Shown here in pieces: positions 55,357-64,000 of a stretch of 64,000 nucleotides of DNA (position 1 is its first letter; every line of letters starts with the position of its first letter). The position numbers were made by a program, and so were the translations under genes. A model generated the notes under the pieces. That model was not told where the DNA came from and did not search any database. It saw only the letters and a list, made by a program, of their open reading frames with translations. This DNA comes from Diplonema papillatum (Eukaryota > Euglenozoa > Diplonemea > Diplonemida > Diplonemidae). The stretch is taken from assembly GCA_030068145.1 (NCBI GenBank), contig JAPJBO010000462.1:62001-126000 (forward strand). The letters are read 5' to 3'.

Positions 55357-57309
55357 ATGTTTGCCCTCTTTGGGTTGCTGATGTTCCTGGCCTGGCTGCC
55401 AGGTGGTGAAGCAGCTAATGGAAGGGGAATGAAAAGAAGGCATCCAGACCCAGCTGGTCCACCTCCTTTGCAACTCCCCCTGGCTGAAGGTGTTGCACTG
55501 TCAAGGGTCAAAAAAGAAGAAGAAGAAGACGATGAAGAAGAAGAAGACGATGAGCCTGTCCCTGTTGCAAAACACAGGCAGAGAGCAAAGCAACGCAAAG
55601 TAAGCTCTGTTGCCATGAAGAAGAAGGAGAAGACAGAAGCCTACAGCGGTGTGTTCCGGAAACGGGTTGAAGCAAAGCCGAAATTTGGAGTTCTGCAGCT
55701 CATCCGGCAGGGAGATGCTGCAATGGCAGAAAAACTGCAGGAGTACGGAATCATACCTGCTGTCACCTGCAAGTGTGGCAGGGAACTGACTAACATGGTT
55801 TGGAAAGGAGCAAACACCACCCGGCAGCTCAACTGGCCTGTCTTCTTTTGCAAGCACTGTCACCTATCGTTCTCAACAGCAGCTATTCTCAGCACAGCTC
55901 TTGGCATATCAGACAAAGGAGGCCCACTCAAGGTCACTCTTGGTGACTTTTTCTGCTTGGTACTTGGGTTTGTTTTTGTTGCCAAAAAAGCATTGACACA
56001 CGCACTTTGTTCGTTTACTCGCCAGACCGTCTGTAAATGGGAAGCAGGATTCAAGTGCATTGTTGGTGGTGAGGTTGAGCAAATGGAAGCTGCAAACCTT
56101 CCTTTGGGAGGTCCTGGGGCAATAATTGAGATTGATGAGTTCTCAATTGGGGGTAGAGTGGTGAAGGACAAGACAGGAAAACCAGTTGGATATGAATACC
56201 TGCGTTTTGTGGGTATTGTTGTCAGGGGCACCCCCTACTTCTTAATTCGTGAGCTACCCCGGAAGGTGCAAAAACTTGTCAACCCTGATGACACTGTAGC
56301 AAGTCCATCAGGACACAAGGACTTTACCAACAAAAAAGGACACCCTGTTGCGCCACCACCACCCCCGATTTCAAAGGAGGAGTTCAAAGCCCTCCTTGAT
56401 GAGGAGGTTTTGGAAATTGGAACCCCAGAAAACCCGTTGTGCATTGCTACAGACGGTGCTGCCACTTATCGTTCAATGCTTGATCCAGCATCGGCTTCGT
56501 TCTACTGGGGGGAACACAAGCACTGTGTGAACTATGCTTGGGTTAACCATGGGAAGGAAGAATGGTGCAAAGTTGTTGAAGATGATGACACCCCTCCTGT
56601 TGAAAACTGCCTTGCAGAGACATGTGTTGCAGAAATCCTTTCGAAGGTGTCTGAGCCTTCTGAACCTGGTTGCCCCACTGCTGCAGGGGGGAACTTCTCA
56701 CCCATGTACCGGGACAAGAAGTGGATTACAGGTACCCAGAAGGCAGATGGTTTGTGGAAGCATCTTAAGACTACTCTTAAAACCAAAAACTGCAAGAACC
56801 GCAGCAAACCATCTGAGATTCTGATGAATCAGTGGAGGCTGATGAACACAGGTCTTGACCTAGTGCACCTTTTTCTCTGTGCTTTGGGGAAAAAGATTTC
56901 ACAGATGGAACTGGTGGTCCAGGCTGAAGCTACTGAGGTAGAACAACAAGCTGTTGAGTTGCCACCACAGCCTGACACCTTGCTGCAGCTGCTGGCACAG
57001 CCCGGCATGTGTGACCAGATGCTATCCCAGCCTGGGGTGCGTGACATGTTGATGCAAAGACTTGCCCAGGAAAAGCCTGAGTCTGATGATGAAGGCAGCC
57101 AAGAGAGCCCAATTGTTGACCCACAACAAAATGTGGACAGCAGCCAGTACAATCCTTTTGTATTGCCTGCAACCCAAAGGGAGGAAGACAATGATGACCA
57201 GCCTAGTGTCCCAATCTTTGTTCAGCCACAAGGACAGCCACAGAACCAAGGAGCTGTGTACAACCCATTTTCTGGTCGCAGGAGGCTGCAGTTGAGAAGA
57301 CCACAATGA
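55357..57309 (+). CDS. Merlin-like (ISXO2/IS1595-type) transposase 2, intact
   Basis: The frame is open from 55312. The first ATG at 55357 gives 650 aa; an ATG at 55429 (MKRRHPDPAG) is an alternative that avoids a hydrophobic start (MFALFGLLMFLAWLPGGEA), odd for a nuclear enzyme. An acidic then basic stretch (EEEEDDEEEEDDE, KHRQRAKQRK) serves as a likely nuclear signal. Zinc motif: CKCGREL then WPVFFCKHC. Catalytic core: IEIDEFSIGG (D260), IATDGAATYR (D366), AWVNHGKEEW, and GTQKADGLWKHLKT (D464 at the third acidic position). The tail is Gln/Pro-rich. There are no frame breaks, and the flanking element has perfect ends and duplication, so recent activity is plausible. It should cut at the element ends in the nucleus. 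Confidence 0.93.
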   Translation: MFALFGLLMFLAWLPGGEAANGRGMKRRHPDPAGPPPLQLPLAEGVALSRVKKEEEEDDEEEEDDEPVPVAKHRQRAKQRKVSSVAMKKKEKTEAYSGVFRKRVEAKPKFGVLQLIRQGDAAMAEKLQEYGIIPAVTCKCGRELTNMVWKGANTTRQLNWPVFFCKHCHLSFSTAAILSTALGISDKGGPLKVTLGDFFCLVLGFVFVAKKALTHALCSFTRQTVCKWEAGFKCIVGGEVEQMEAANLPLGGPGAIIEIDEFSIGGRVVKDKTGKPVGYEYLRFVGIVVRGTPYFLIRELPRKVQKLVNPDDTVASPSGHKDFTNKKGHPVAPPPPPISKEEFKALLDEEVLEIGTPENPLCIATDGAATYRSMLDPASASFYWGEHKHCVNYAWVNHGKEEWCKVVEDDDTPPVENCLAETCVAEILSKVSEPSEPGCPTAAGGNFSPMYRDKKWITGTQKADGLWKHLKTTLKTKNCKNRSKPSEILMNQWRLMNTGLDLVHLFLCALGKKISQMELVVQAEATEVEQQAVELPPQPDTLLQLLAQPGMCDQMLSQPGVRDMLMQRLAQEKPESDDEGSQESPIVDPQQNVDSSQYNPFVLPATQREEDNDDQPSVPIFVQPQGQPQNQGAVYNPFSGRRRLQLRRPQ

Positions 57310-57672
57310 TTCTTTATTTTTTTCCTTTTCTTCCTCCCCTGTTCATTCTGTTCAGAATGGGTGTTTCTTAGCACCATCCCTGATCTGCAGTAAAAAAATA
57401 CCAAAAAAAAAAAAACACATTGAGACAAAAAAAATACCAAAAAAAACAAAAAAAAACAGAAAAAGGGATCCTCTCCCCACCAAAAAAAACCAAAAAAAAC
57501 CTTAAAAAGAGAGGGGTGGAGATTAGGGGGGCTGGCTATGCCGCAAGTCCTCGACACTCCACCTGAAAAAAAAAAACGCGCCACGTAGTCTACCACCCTC
57601 TTGAGGCTCTGGTGGTGAGGAAATGTCTACCATGCAGGGTCAAAACCTTGTGTCTTGTCATGCTACACAATC
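57310..57672. other. 3' region of the Merlin element
   Basis: Shows A-rich simple sequence (AAAAAAATACCAAAAAAAAC and similar, 57395-57510) and no gene. A 26-bp MITE end lies at 57631-57656. Confidence 0.7.
57631..57656 (+). mobile_element. MITE scrap (copy l)
   Basis: Only the terminal 26 bp (CATGCAGGGTCAAAACCTTG then TGTCTT) of the CATGCAGGG family, without the rest. Confidence 0.8.
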
Positions 57673-57953
57673 AATTACCTATACTTAACGCTGAACCATG
57701 GTTTTTGGTGGTTCAGTGTTAAGTATAGGTAATTACCTATACTTAACATTGAACCACCCAAAATCGCGGTTCAATGTTAAGTATAGGTATGGGTTCAGCG
57801 TTAAGTATAGGTAATTACCTATACTTAACATTGAACCGCCCAAAATCACGGTTCAATGTTAAGTATAGGTAATTACCTATACTTAACATTGAACCACGAT
57901 TTTGGGCGGTTCAATGTTAAGTATAGGTATGCTACGCATACTTTACACATGCC
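57673..57953. repeat. Right terminal repeat, tandem hairpins
   Basis: Inverse of 54572-54848, with one extra hairpin or half-hairpin compared with the left side. Confidence 0.92.
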
Positions 57954-58089
57954 AGGGCCCTGCCCCCCAAGTGGACCCTGAGCTGCGACAGTGACTGCTC
58001 CGCCCCTCCGCTCTGACGATCACCGGAAAGCACGAGCCCTCGAAGAAAAGTAAGAACGTCGAACTTAGAAAAACAAGTTGTCACTGTAA

Positions 58090-58300
58090 CATGCAGGGTC
58101 AAAACCTTGTGTCTTTTTGAAAATGGCAAAAAAAAATTTCCGGAAAAAAAATGGGATTTTTGAATTTTAAAAATTTGGAACAAACTCTGCAGTAATTTTT
58201 GATAAAGTTGAGCCAAAATTTTTTTTCCCAACTTTTTTTTTTGGGGTCCATCGGCTCCGCGGGAGCGTTTTAAAAAGACACAAGGTTTTGACCCTGCATG
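58090..58300 (-). mobile_element. MITE copy m
   Basis: Full length, GTAA duplication (58086-58089 and 58301-58304). Confidence 0.95.
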
Positions 58301-58304
58301 GTAA

Positions 58305-59040
58305 CAAGTCTTGAAGAAAGGAGATAAACGTAGAGTTGTCAACAATGAAAGCAAAAAGGCAGCCTTCGTCATCGGCCTTCGTCATTCTCTCAGCTATGTC
58401 GTGTCCACTGGCTCAGAGGACGAAAAACAAGCCGCCAACCCAAGAAGAACGAAAGTCGTAGTTCGTGTCTGTAACTGTTGACCCACCCAGGACCCAAGAA
58501 GAACGAAAGACGTAGTTTATGTCTGTAAAAGAAGTCACTGTCAACCCACCAGCCTGGTCCAGAGGACGAAAACCAAGCCCCCAACCCAGGACCCAATGTC
58601 TGTAAAACAAGTCTCCATGTTTACCCGAGCCTCACAGGAAGCAATCCAGAGAGGCAGGATTCTGTTCCAACACTAAACTAAGATTCCTCCCACCCTTCCT
58701 CGTCTTGACATCACATCTTTTCTCCCCAGTTGAACAGCTTCGTAAAAGCAACTCCTTCTTCGCTACTCGCTATGCTACACTACATTCATTATTTCTGCCA
58801 CACGCTCGATAGCACAAACAAAGAAATACATAGTTACTCACTTTTCCACACTTTTGTTCTTGTTGCGCAGCCAGCTACGATGAAGCAGGACAAGCCGGTT
58901 TGTAGGCTACAAGTGCTCCATTCGCTTGGAGGATGGTAAACCAACCCCAACTCCACCACACAGGAATGTGAACAGAGAAATAAACGCTAGACAACACCTC
59001 CACATCGCAAACAGCGCCGGCGATGGAGTCTTGTGGCAGC
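58305..59040. other. No gene; imperfect repeats
   Basis: AGAGGACGAAAAMCAAGCC, CAAGAAGAACGAAAG and GACCCACCCAGGACCCA recur two to three times at 58410-58600. No exon seen. Confidence 0.6.
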
Positions 59041-60540
59041 TACAGGTACTATTTTGACTTCTTCTGGGTTTCCACGCTCTTTTTCGCTCGCTTTTTCGCT
59101 GATTCATAAGATCTCTGTTTCGTGTGTACAAAGTCGGATTGGGTGGTTGCGCCTTCGGCGCTTGAATCTTTTATTAAGAGAGATCGCTCAGGTTGTTCAC
59201 AGTCGATTTCAGTGTGTGGGGTCCCAATTTCAGTGTGTTTGCGATTCGTTCGCAACACTAACAGTTCGTCTGCCTAGGAGCACTTGATTTCAGTGTGTGG
59301 GAGTCCCAACTTCAGCGTGTTTGTGATTCGTTTGCAACATTAAACTGTCGTCTGGCCTTGAAGCACTTGAAGGTCGTTTGAGTGTCGGGGCAGCACAACC
59401 CTGATTCGTGGGCTACAAGCGGTGTTCGCATCCACTCGCTTGGAGGATGAAACCCAACCCATCACCACACAGGAATGTTGGAAGCAGAGAAGCCGCACCA
59501 GAAGCGGTATGGGAGTCATTGCCGATCTGTGGAAGGTTCAGGTACTTTTTGAAGTGCACTTTTCGCTGATACAATATGCAAGAACCATACAGGACATTGA
59601 AACAGCCTCGGAAACGTGCCGGCCTTAGTTCTTGTTGGCTGATCAGTGGTATGCCGTAGCATCTTTTCGTGCACTTTCCCGCTGATTCCCTGTTGTCGTG
59701 TACAAAGTCGGATTGGGTGGTTGCGCCTTCGGCGCTTCAATCTTTTATCAAGAGAGATCGCTCAGGTTGTGCTCAGTCGATTTCAGTGTGTGAGGTCCCA
59801 ATCTCAGCGTGTTTGCGATTCGTTCGCAACACTAACAGTTCGTCTGCCTAGGAGCACTTGATTTCAGTGTGTGGGAGTCCCAACTTCAGCGTGTTTGCGA
59901 TTCGTTTGCAACACTATACAGTCGTCTGGCCTTGGAGCACCTGCATCTCGTGCTTTCCCCCGACGGGGTTTCCGACTTGTTCCGGTTTTACAAGCTACTT
60001 TTTGCTCGCTTTTCGTTGATTCATAAGATCTCTGTTTCGTGTGTACAAAGTTGGATTGGGTGGTTGCGCCTTCGGCGCTTAAATATTTTATTAAGAGAGA
60101 TCGCTCAGGTTGTTCTCAGTCGATTTCAGTGTGTGGGGTCCCAATCTCAGCGTGTTTGCGATTCGTTTGCAACACTAACAGTTCGTCTGCCTAGGAGCAC
60201 TTGATTTCAGTGTGTGGGAGTCCCAACTTCAGCGTGTTTGCGATTCGTTTGCAACACTAAACAGTCGTCTGGCCTTGAAGCCCTTGAAGGTCGTTTGAGT
60301 GTCGGGGCAGCACAACCCTGATTCGTGGTTGGAAGCGGAGAAGCCACCCCCAGAAGCGGTATGGGAGTCATTGCCGATCTGTGGAAGGTACTTTTTGAAG
60401 TGCACTTTGCGCTACAATATGCAAAAACCATACAGGACATTGAAACAGCCTCGGAAACGTGCCGGCCTTGGTTCTTGTTGGCTAAACAGTGGTATGCCGT
60501 ATACTTGAGCTCAGCGTGTTTGTGATCTGTTTGCAAGTGC
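59040..60540. repeat. Diverged, inverted relatives of the 251-bp satellite
   Basis: Three blocks (about 59110-59370, 59690-59945, 60025-60280) contain GGTTGCGCCTTCGGCGCTT, TTTTATTAAGAGAGATCGCT and GATTTCAGTGTGTGG, the inverse of the main satellite with about 10-20 % change. They are separated by TGGGAGTCATTGCCGATCTG and CATACAGGACATTGAAACAG segments that are also repeated (59510-59620 and 60360-60470). Confidence 0.85.
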
Positions 60541-60729
60541 TCAAGTGCAAACTGCTACTATTACGGCCGTGAAGCGCACACCGGACACAAAGCAAGACGA
60601 CCGCATGACACGACACGTGCAAAGAGTTCTAAGGTCGATAGCGGCTTTGTGCAGTATCGTCACAAGCGCCTGGTCTTTTTTAGCCACTCGCCCAACCCAC
60701 TCACTCACCCACCCACACCAATCCACCCC

Positions 60730-60992
60730 ATCACTCATCTCAGAAAATCTCAGATTTTGCAAACGCGAAATCTCAGATTTTGCAAAATCGAAAATCTCAG
60801 ATTTTGCAAACGCGAAATCTCAGATTTTGCAAAATCTGAGATCGGCGAACCCAGAAATTTTTTTTGCTGGGCCAAATCTCAGATTTTGCAAACCTGAAAA
60901 TCTCAGATTTTGCAAATCTCAGATTTTGCAAATCTCAGATTTTGCAAAATCTGAGATTTTCGATTTTGCAAAATCTGAGATTTCGCATTTGC
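60730..60992. repeat. AAATCTCAGATTTTGCAAA array
   Basis: About 13 units of 16-21 bp in both orientations; the core AAAATCTGAGATTT is nearly self-complementary and is shared with 36288-36560. Confidence 0.9.
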
Positions 60993-61083
60993 AAAATCTG
61001 ACACCCGCCCCCCATATGACCCCTATATGACCCCCATATGACCCCCATGTGACCCCCATATGACCCCCATATGACCCCCATAT

Positions 61084-61417
61084 CAGTGTGGGCCCTGTGC
61101 CGATTGTGCCGAATGTGCCGAAAAAAACGTGCCGGGCACCTGTGCCGGCACGATTTTCGGCACACCGGCACAACGAGGCGTCATAGCAAAATGGTACCAA
61201 AATTATACCACCTCGATACCATGAACATAGCTAAAAGTGGAAGTCGACACATCACGAAGATCCAGTTTTCACAATTTTCAGTTTTTTTTTGGGGGGGACC
61301 CCCCCCCCCCATTTTGCTATGACGGCTCCTTGTGCCGATTGTGCCGCTGTGCCGGCACAGCGGCACGCGGCACACTGTGCCGGGAGTGTGCCGCGTGCCG
61401 GCACAGGGCCCACACTG
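61084..61417. mobile_element. hAT-like MITE with GTGCCG repeats
   Basis: The ends CAGTGTGGGCCCTGTGCCG and inverse are of the CAGTG type, flanked by CCCATAT on both sides (uncertain because the host is a tandem repeat). The arms carry GTGCCGGCAC microsatellite-like words and an inner inverted pair CGTCATAGCAAAATGG. Confidence 0.8.
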
Positions 61418-61457
61418 CCCATATGACCCCCATATGACCCCTATATGACCCCCATAT

Positions 61458-61669
61458 CATGCAGGGTCAAAGCCTTGTGTCTTTTTGAAAATGGCCAAAA
61501 AAAAAATTCTGGGAAAAAAATGGGTTTTTTGAATTTTAAAAGTTTGGAACAAACTCTGCAGCAATTTTTGAGGAAGTTGAGCAAAAATTTTTTTTTCCAA
61601 AATTTTTTTTAGGGCTCCATCGGCCCCGCGGGAGCGTTTTCAAAAGACACAAGGTTTTGACCCTGCATG
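61458..61669 (-). mobile_element. MITE copy n
   Basis: Full length, ATAT duplication, in the 10-bp satellite. Confidence 0.95.
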
Positions 61670-61728
61670 ATATGACCCCTATATGACCCCTATATGACCC
61701 CCATATGACCCCTATATGACCCCCATAT

Positions 61729-61922
61729 CATGCAGGGTCAAAACCTTGTGTCTTTTTAAAACGCTCCCGCGGGGCCGATGGAGCCCTAAAAAATTTTTTG
61801 GAAAAAAAAAATTTTGCTCAACAGAGTTTGTTCCAAACTTTTAAAATTCAAAAACCCCATTTTTTTTCTGGAAATAAAATTTTTGCCATTTCCAAAAAGA
61901 CACAAGGTTCTGACCCTGCATG
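61729..61922 (+). mobile_element. MITE copy o
   Basis: ATAT duplication. About 17 bp (TTCCTCAAAAATTACTG) of the centre is missing. Confidence 0.95.
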
Positions 61923-62014
61923 ATATGACCCCCATATGACCCCCATATGACCCCCATATGACCCCCATATGACCCCCATATGACCCCCATATGACCCCTA
62001 TATGACCCCCATAT

Positions 62015-62225
62015 CATGCAGGGTCAGAACCTTGTGTCTTTTTGGAAATGGCCAAAATTTTATTTCCAGAAAAAAAATGGGTTTTTTGAATTTTAAAATT
62101 TTGGAACAAACTCTGCGGTAATTTTTGCGGAAGTTGAGCAAAATTTTTTTTTGCCAAAATTTTTTTTGGGGTCCATCGGCCCCGCAGGAGCGTTTTAAAA
62201 AGACACAAGGTTCTGACCCTGCATG
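62015..62225 (-). mobile_element. MITE copy p
   Basis: Full length, ATAT duplication; belongs to the subtype with GGTCAGAACC ends and AAATTTTATTTCCAG. Confidence 0.95.
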
Positions 62226-62433
62226 ATATGACCCCCTATATGACCCCCATATGACCCCATATGACCCATATATGACCCCTATATGACCCCACATGACCCC
62301 ATATGACCCCTATATGACCCCATATGACCCCCATGTGACCCCTATATGACCCCCATATGACCCCCATATGACCCCTATATGACCCCCATATGACCCCTAT
62401 ATGACCCCCATATGACCCCCATATGACCCCTAT

Positions 62434-62644
62434 CATGCAGGGTCAAAACCTTGTGTCTTTTTCAAACGTTCCCGCGGGGCCGATAGAGCCTTAAAAAATT
62501 TCTTGGAAAAAAAAAAATTTTGCTCAACTTCCTCAAAAATTACTGCAGAGTTTGTTCCAAACTTTTAAAATTCAAAAACCCAATTTTTTTCCGGATTTTT
62601 TTTTTTGCCATTTTCAAAAAGACACAAGGTTTTGACCCTGCATG
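62434..62644 (+). mobile_element. MITE copy q
   Basis: Full length; flanks CTAT and ATAT, a one-base difference. Has AAACGTTCCCGCGGGG and GATAGAGCC. Confidence 0.93.
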
Positions 62645-62667
62645 ATATGGACCCTATGACCCCATAT

Positions 62668-62879
62668 CATGCAGGGTCAAAACCTTGTGTCTTTTTGAAA
62701 ACGGCAAAAAAAAAAATTCCAGAAAAAAATTGGGTTTTTTGAATTTTAAAAGTTTGGAACAAACTCCGCAGTAATTTTTGAGGAAGTTGAGCAAAAATTT
62801 TTTTTTCCGAAAAATTTTTCAGGGCTCCATCGGCCCCGCGGGAGCGTTTTAAAAAGACACAAGGGTTTGACCCTGCATG
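62668..62879 (-). mobile_element. MITE copy r
   Basis: Full length, ATAT duplication. Confidence 0.95.
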
Positions 62880-62938
62880 ATATGACCCCTATATGACCCC
62901 CATATGACCCCCATATGACCCCTATATGACCCCCATAT

Positions 62939-63150
62939 CATGCAGGGTCAAAACCTTGTGTCTTTTTAAAACGCTCCCGCGGGGCCGATAGAGCCTTAAA
63001 AAATTTCTTGGAAAAAAAAATTTTTGCTCAACTTCCTCAAAAATTACTGCAGAGTTTGTTCCAAACTTTTAAAATTCAAAAACCCCATTTTTTTTCTGGA
63101 AATTTTTTTTTTGCCATTTCCAAAAAGACACAAGGTTTTGACCCTGCATG
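62939..63150 (+). mobile_element. MITE copy s
   Basis: Full length, ATAT duplication; shares GATAGAGCC with copy q. Confidence 0.95.
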
Positions 63151-63165
63151 ATATGACCCCCATAT

Positions 63166-63379
63166 CATGCAGGGTCAGAACCTTGTGTCTTTTTGGAAAT
63201 GGCCAAAATTTTATTTCCAGAAAAAAAAAATGGGATTTTTGAATTTTAAAATTTTGGAACAAACTCTGCAGTAATTTTTGCAGAAGTTGAGCAAAAAAAA
63301 TTTTTGCCAAATTTTTTTTTCGGGGTCCATCGGCCCCGCGGGAGCGTTTTAAAAAGACACAAGGTTCTGAACCTGCATG
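63166..63379 (-). mobile_element. MITE copy t
   Basis: Full length, ATAT duplication, only 15 bp from copy s; GGTCAGAACC subtype like copy p. Confidence 0.95.
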
Positions 63380-63503
63380 ATATGACCCCTATATGACCCC
63401 TATATGACCCCTATATGACCCCCATATGACCCCCATATGACCCCTATATGACCCCCATATGACCCCAATATGACCCCATATGACCCCCATATGACCCCTA
63501 TAT

Positions 63504-63714
63504 CATGCAAGGTCAAAACCTTGTCTTTTTGAAAAAGGCCAAAAAAAAATTTCCAGAAAAAAAAATTGGGTTTTTGAATTTTAAAAGTTTGGAACAAACT
63601 CTGCAGTATTTTTTGAGGAAGTTGAGCAAATTTTTTTTTTTCCAAAATTTTTTTTAGGGCTCCATCGGCCCCGCGGGAGCGTTTTAAAAAGACACAAGGT
63701 GTTGACCCTGCATG
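63504..63714 (-). mobile_element. MITE copy u
   Basis: Full length, ATAT duplication; left end CATGCAAGGTC. Confidence 0.95.
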
Positions 63715-63871
63715 ATATGACCCCATATGACCCCTATATGACCCCCATATGACCCCCATATGACCCCCATATGACCCCCATATGACCCCTATATGACCCC
63801 TATATGACCCCTATATGACCCCTATATGACCCCTATATGACCCCCATATGACCCCCATATGACCCCCATAT

Positions 63872-64000
63872 CATGCAGGGTCAAAACCTTGTGTCTTTTT
63901 AAAACGCTCCGCGGGGCCGATGGAGCCCTAAAAAAATTTTTGAAAAAAAAAAATTTTGCTCAACTTCCTCAAAAATTACTGCAGAGTTTGTTCCAAACTT
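63872..64000 (+). mobile_element. MITE copy v, cut by the window edge
   Basis: The first 129 bp of a further copy following CATAT. Confidence 0.93.

Larger units (their letters stand above)
54572..57953 (+). mobile_element. Complete Merlin-like DNA transposon
   Basis: The ends GGCATGTGTAAAGTATGCG (54572) and its inverse (to 57953) are flanked by a perfect 8-bp duplication AGGGCCCT (54564-54571 and 57954-57961). Merlin elements are known to make 8-9-bp duplications. The terminal regions, about 270 bp each, are inverse copies built from tandem hairpins ACCTATACTTAACATTGAAC plus inverse. Inside lie a dinucleotide run, an 11-bp array, one transposase gene and a 26-bp MITE scrap. Confidence 0.92.
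52497..57994 (+). pseudogene. Merlin-like transposase 1, frameshifted and interrupted
   Basis: The coding part is 52497-54571, continuing at 57962-57994. It has a zinc-type motif (CTCGRTLK, then WPYWHCVC), then the ISXO2/IS1595-like catalytic region: LELDEFSIG (Asp at 53169), TTDGAQAYR (Asp at 53480), WVNHGKEEW, and GTQKGDGTWGNLKK (Asp at 53774 where most relatives have Glu or Asn). A one-base loss in an A-run near 53320 separates the first Asp from the rest. The C-terminal third has a leucine-zipper-like helix (YADLEEENRRLRAEI). The second Merlin element (54572-57953) entered ten codons before the stop; the reading frame resumes after it as APQVDPELRQ and TGA. No in-frame ATG is near the 5' end, so the start is unknown. 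It would have catalysed cut-and-paste transposition. Confidence 0.85.
61000..63871. repeat. 10-bp satellite ATATGACCCC/ATATGACCCCC, interrupted by MITEs
   Basis: Runs of 2-16 units of a 10-11-bp repeat (ATATGACCCC with C/T variants) alternate with MITEs at 61458-63714 and beyond. Each MITE is flanked by ATAT supplied by the repeat. The same repeat is at 45269-45325 and, inverted, at 47096-47150. Confidence 0.95.

Overview
The window looks like nuclear DNA of a protist or microalga, probably an alga with GC-rich genes. Coding exons are GC-rich and split by GT-AG introns. There are eukaryotic domain architectures (a MAP3K-like kinase, a WSC domain with a signal peptide, hAT and Merlin transposases). 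No bacterial operons, tRNA or rRNA genes were seen. I cannot name the species; an alveolate (chromerid or dinoflagellate-like) or stramenopile alga is my best guess.

Layout. 1-6.1 kb: a minus-strand family of Ala/His-rich genes with partial tandem copies, a 609-bp tandem array and a 27-bp minisatellite. 6.3-10.85 kb: a possible mobile unit holding a 358-bp MITE, a hairpin and two unrecognised nuclear-type proteins (317 and about 768 aa). 11.1-14.2 kb: a Pif1-like helicase pseudogene broken by two nearly identical 1005-bp repeats. 15.9-21.7 kb: tandem copies of the 3' end of a kinase gene, then the gene itself, three exons encoding about 1228 aa with membrane segments, a degenerate nucleotide-cyclase domain, a TPR-like helix pair and a protein kinase domain. 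21.7-31 kb: fold-back repeats, one unrecognised host exon and a 1.6-kb element flanked by TTAAC. 30.7-32.3 kb: a host gene with signal peptide, WSC domain and ZIP-like membrane segments. 34.2-36.3 kb: a frameshifted retroelement with tyrosine recombinase and reverse transcriptase. 37.7-43.2 kb: one nearly complete hAT element and one hAT fossil shredded by later insertions. 43.2-52.3 kb: tandem repeats, including a 251-bp satellite of about 15 units. 52.5-58 kb: a Merlin-like transposase gene interrupted near its stop by a second, complete Merlin element with an 8-bp target duplication. 58-64 kb: diverged satellite copies, then a 10-bp ATATGACCCC satellite studded with MITEs.

The dominant repeat is a MITE of about 212 bp with ends CATGCAGGGTCAAAACC: 17 full copies and 5 partial ones. 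It is flanked by 4-bp duplications with a central TA (GTAT, ATAC, ATAT, TTAA, GTAA, TTAT). It has entered the hAT genes, a Merlin-type MITE, the 251-bp satellite and the 10-bp satellite, so the window records successive rounds of transposition. The host genes most likely to be functional are the cyclase-kinase gene, the WSC/ZIP gene, the Ala/His-rich genes and the exon at 25.1-25.8 kb. The 6.9-10.5 kb pair and the second Merlin transposase are intact element-type genes.

Exon calls, target duplications and domain assignments were read by eye; no database search was run.
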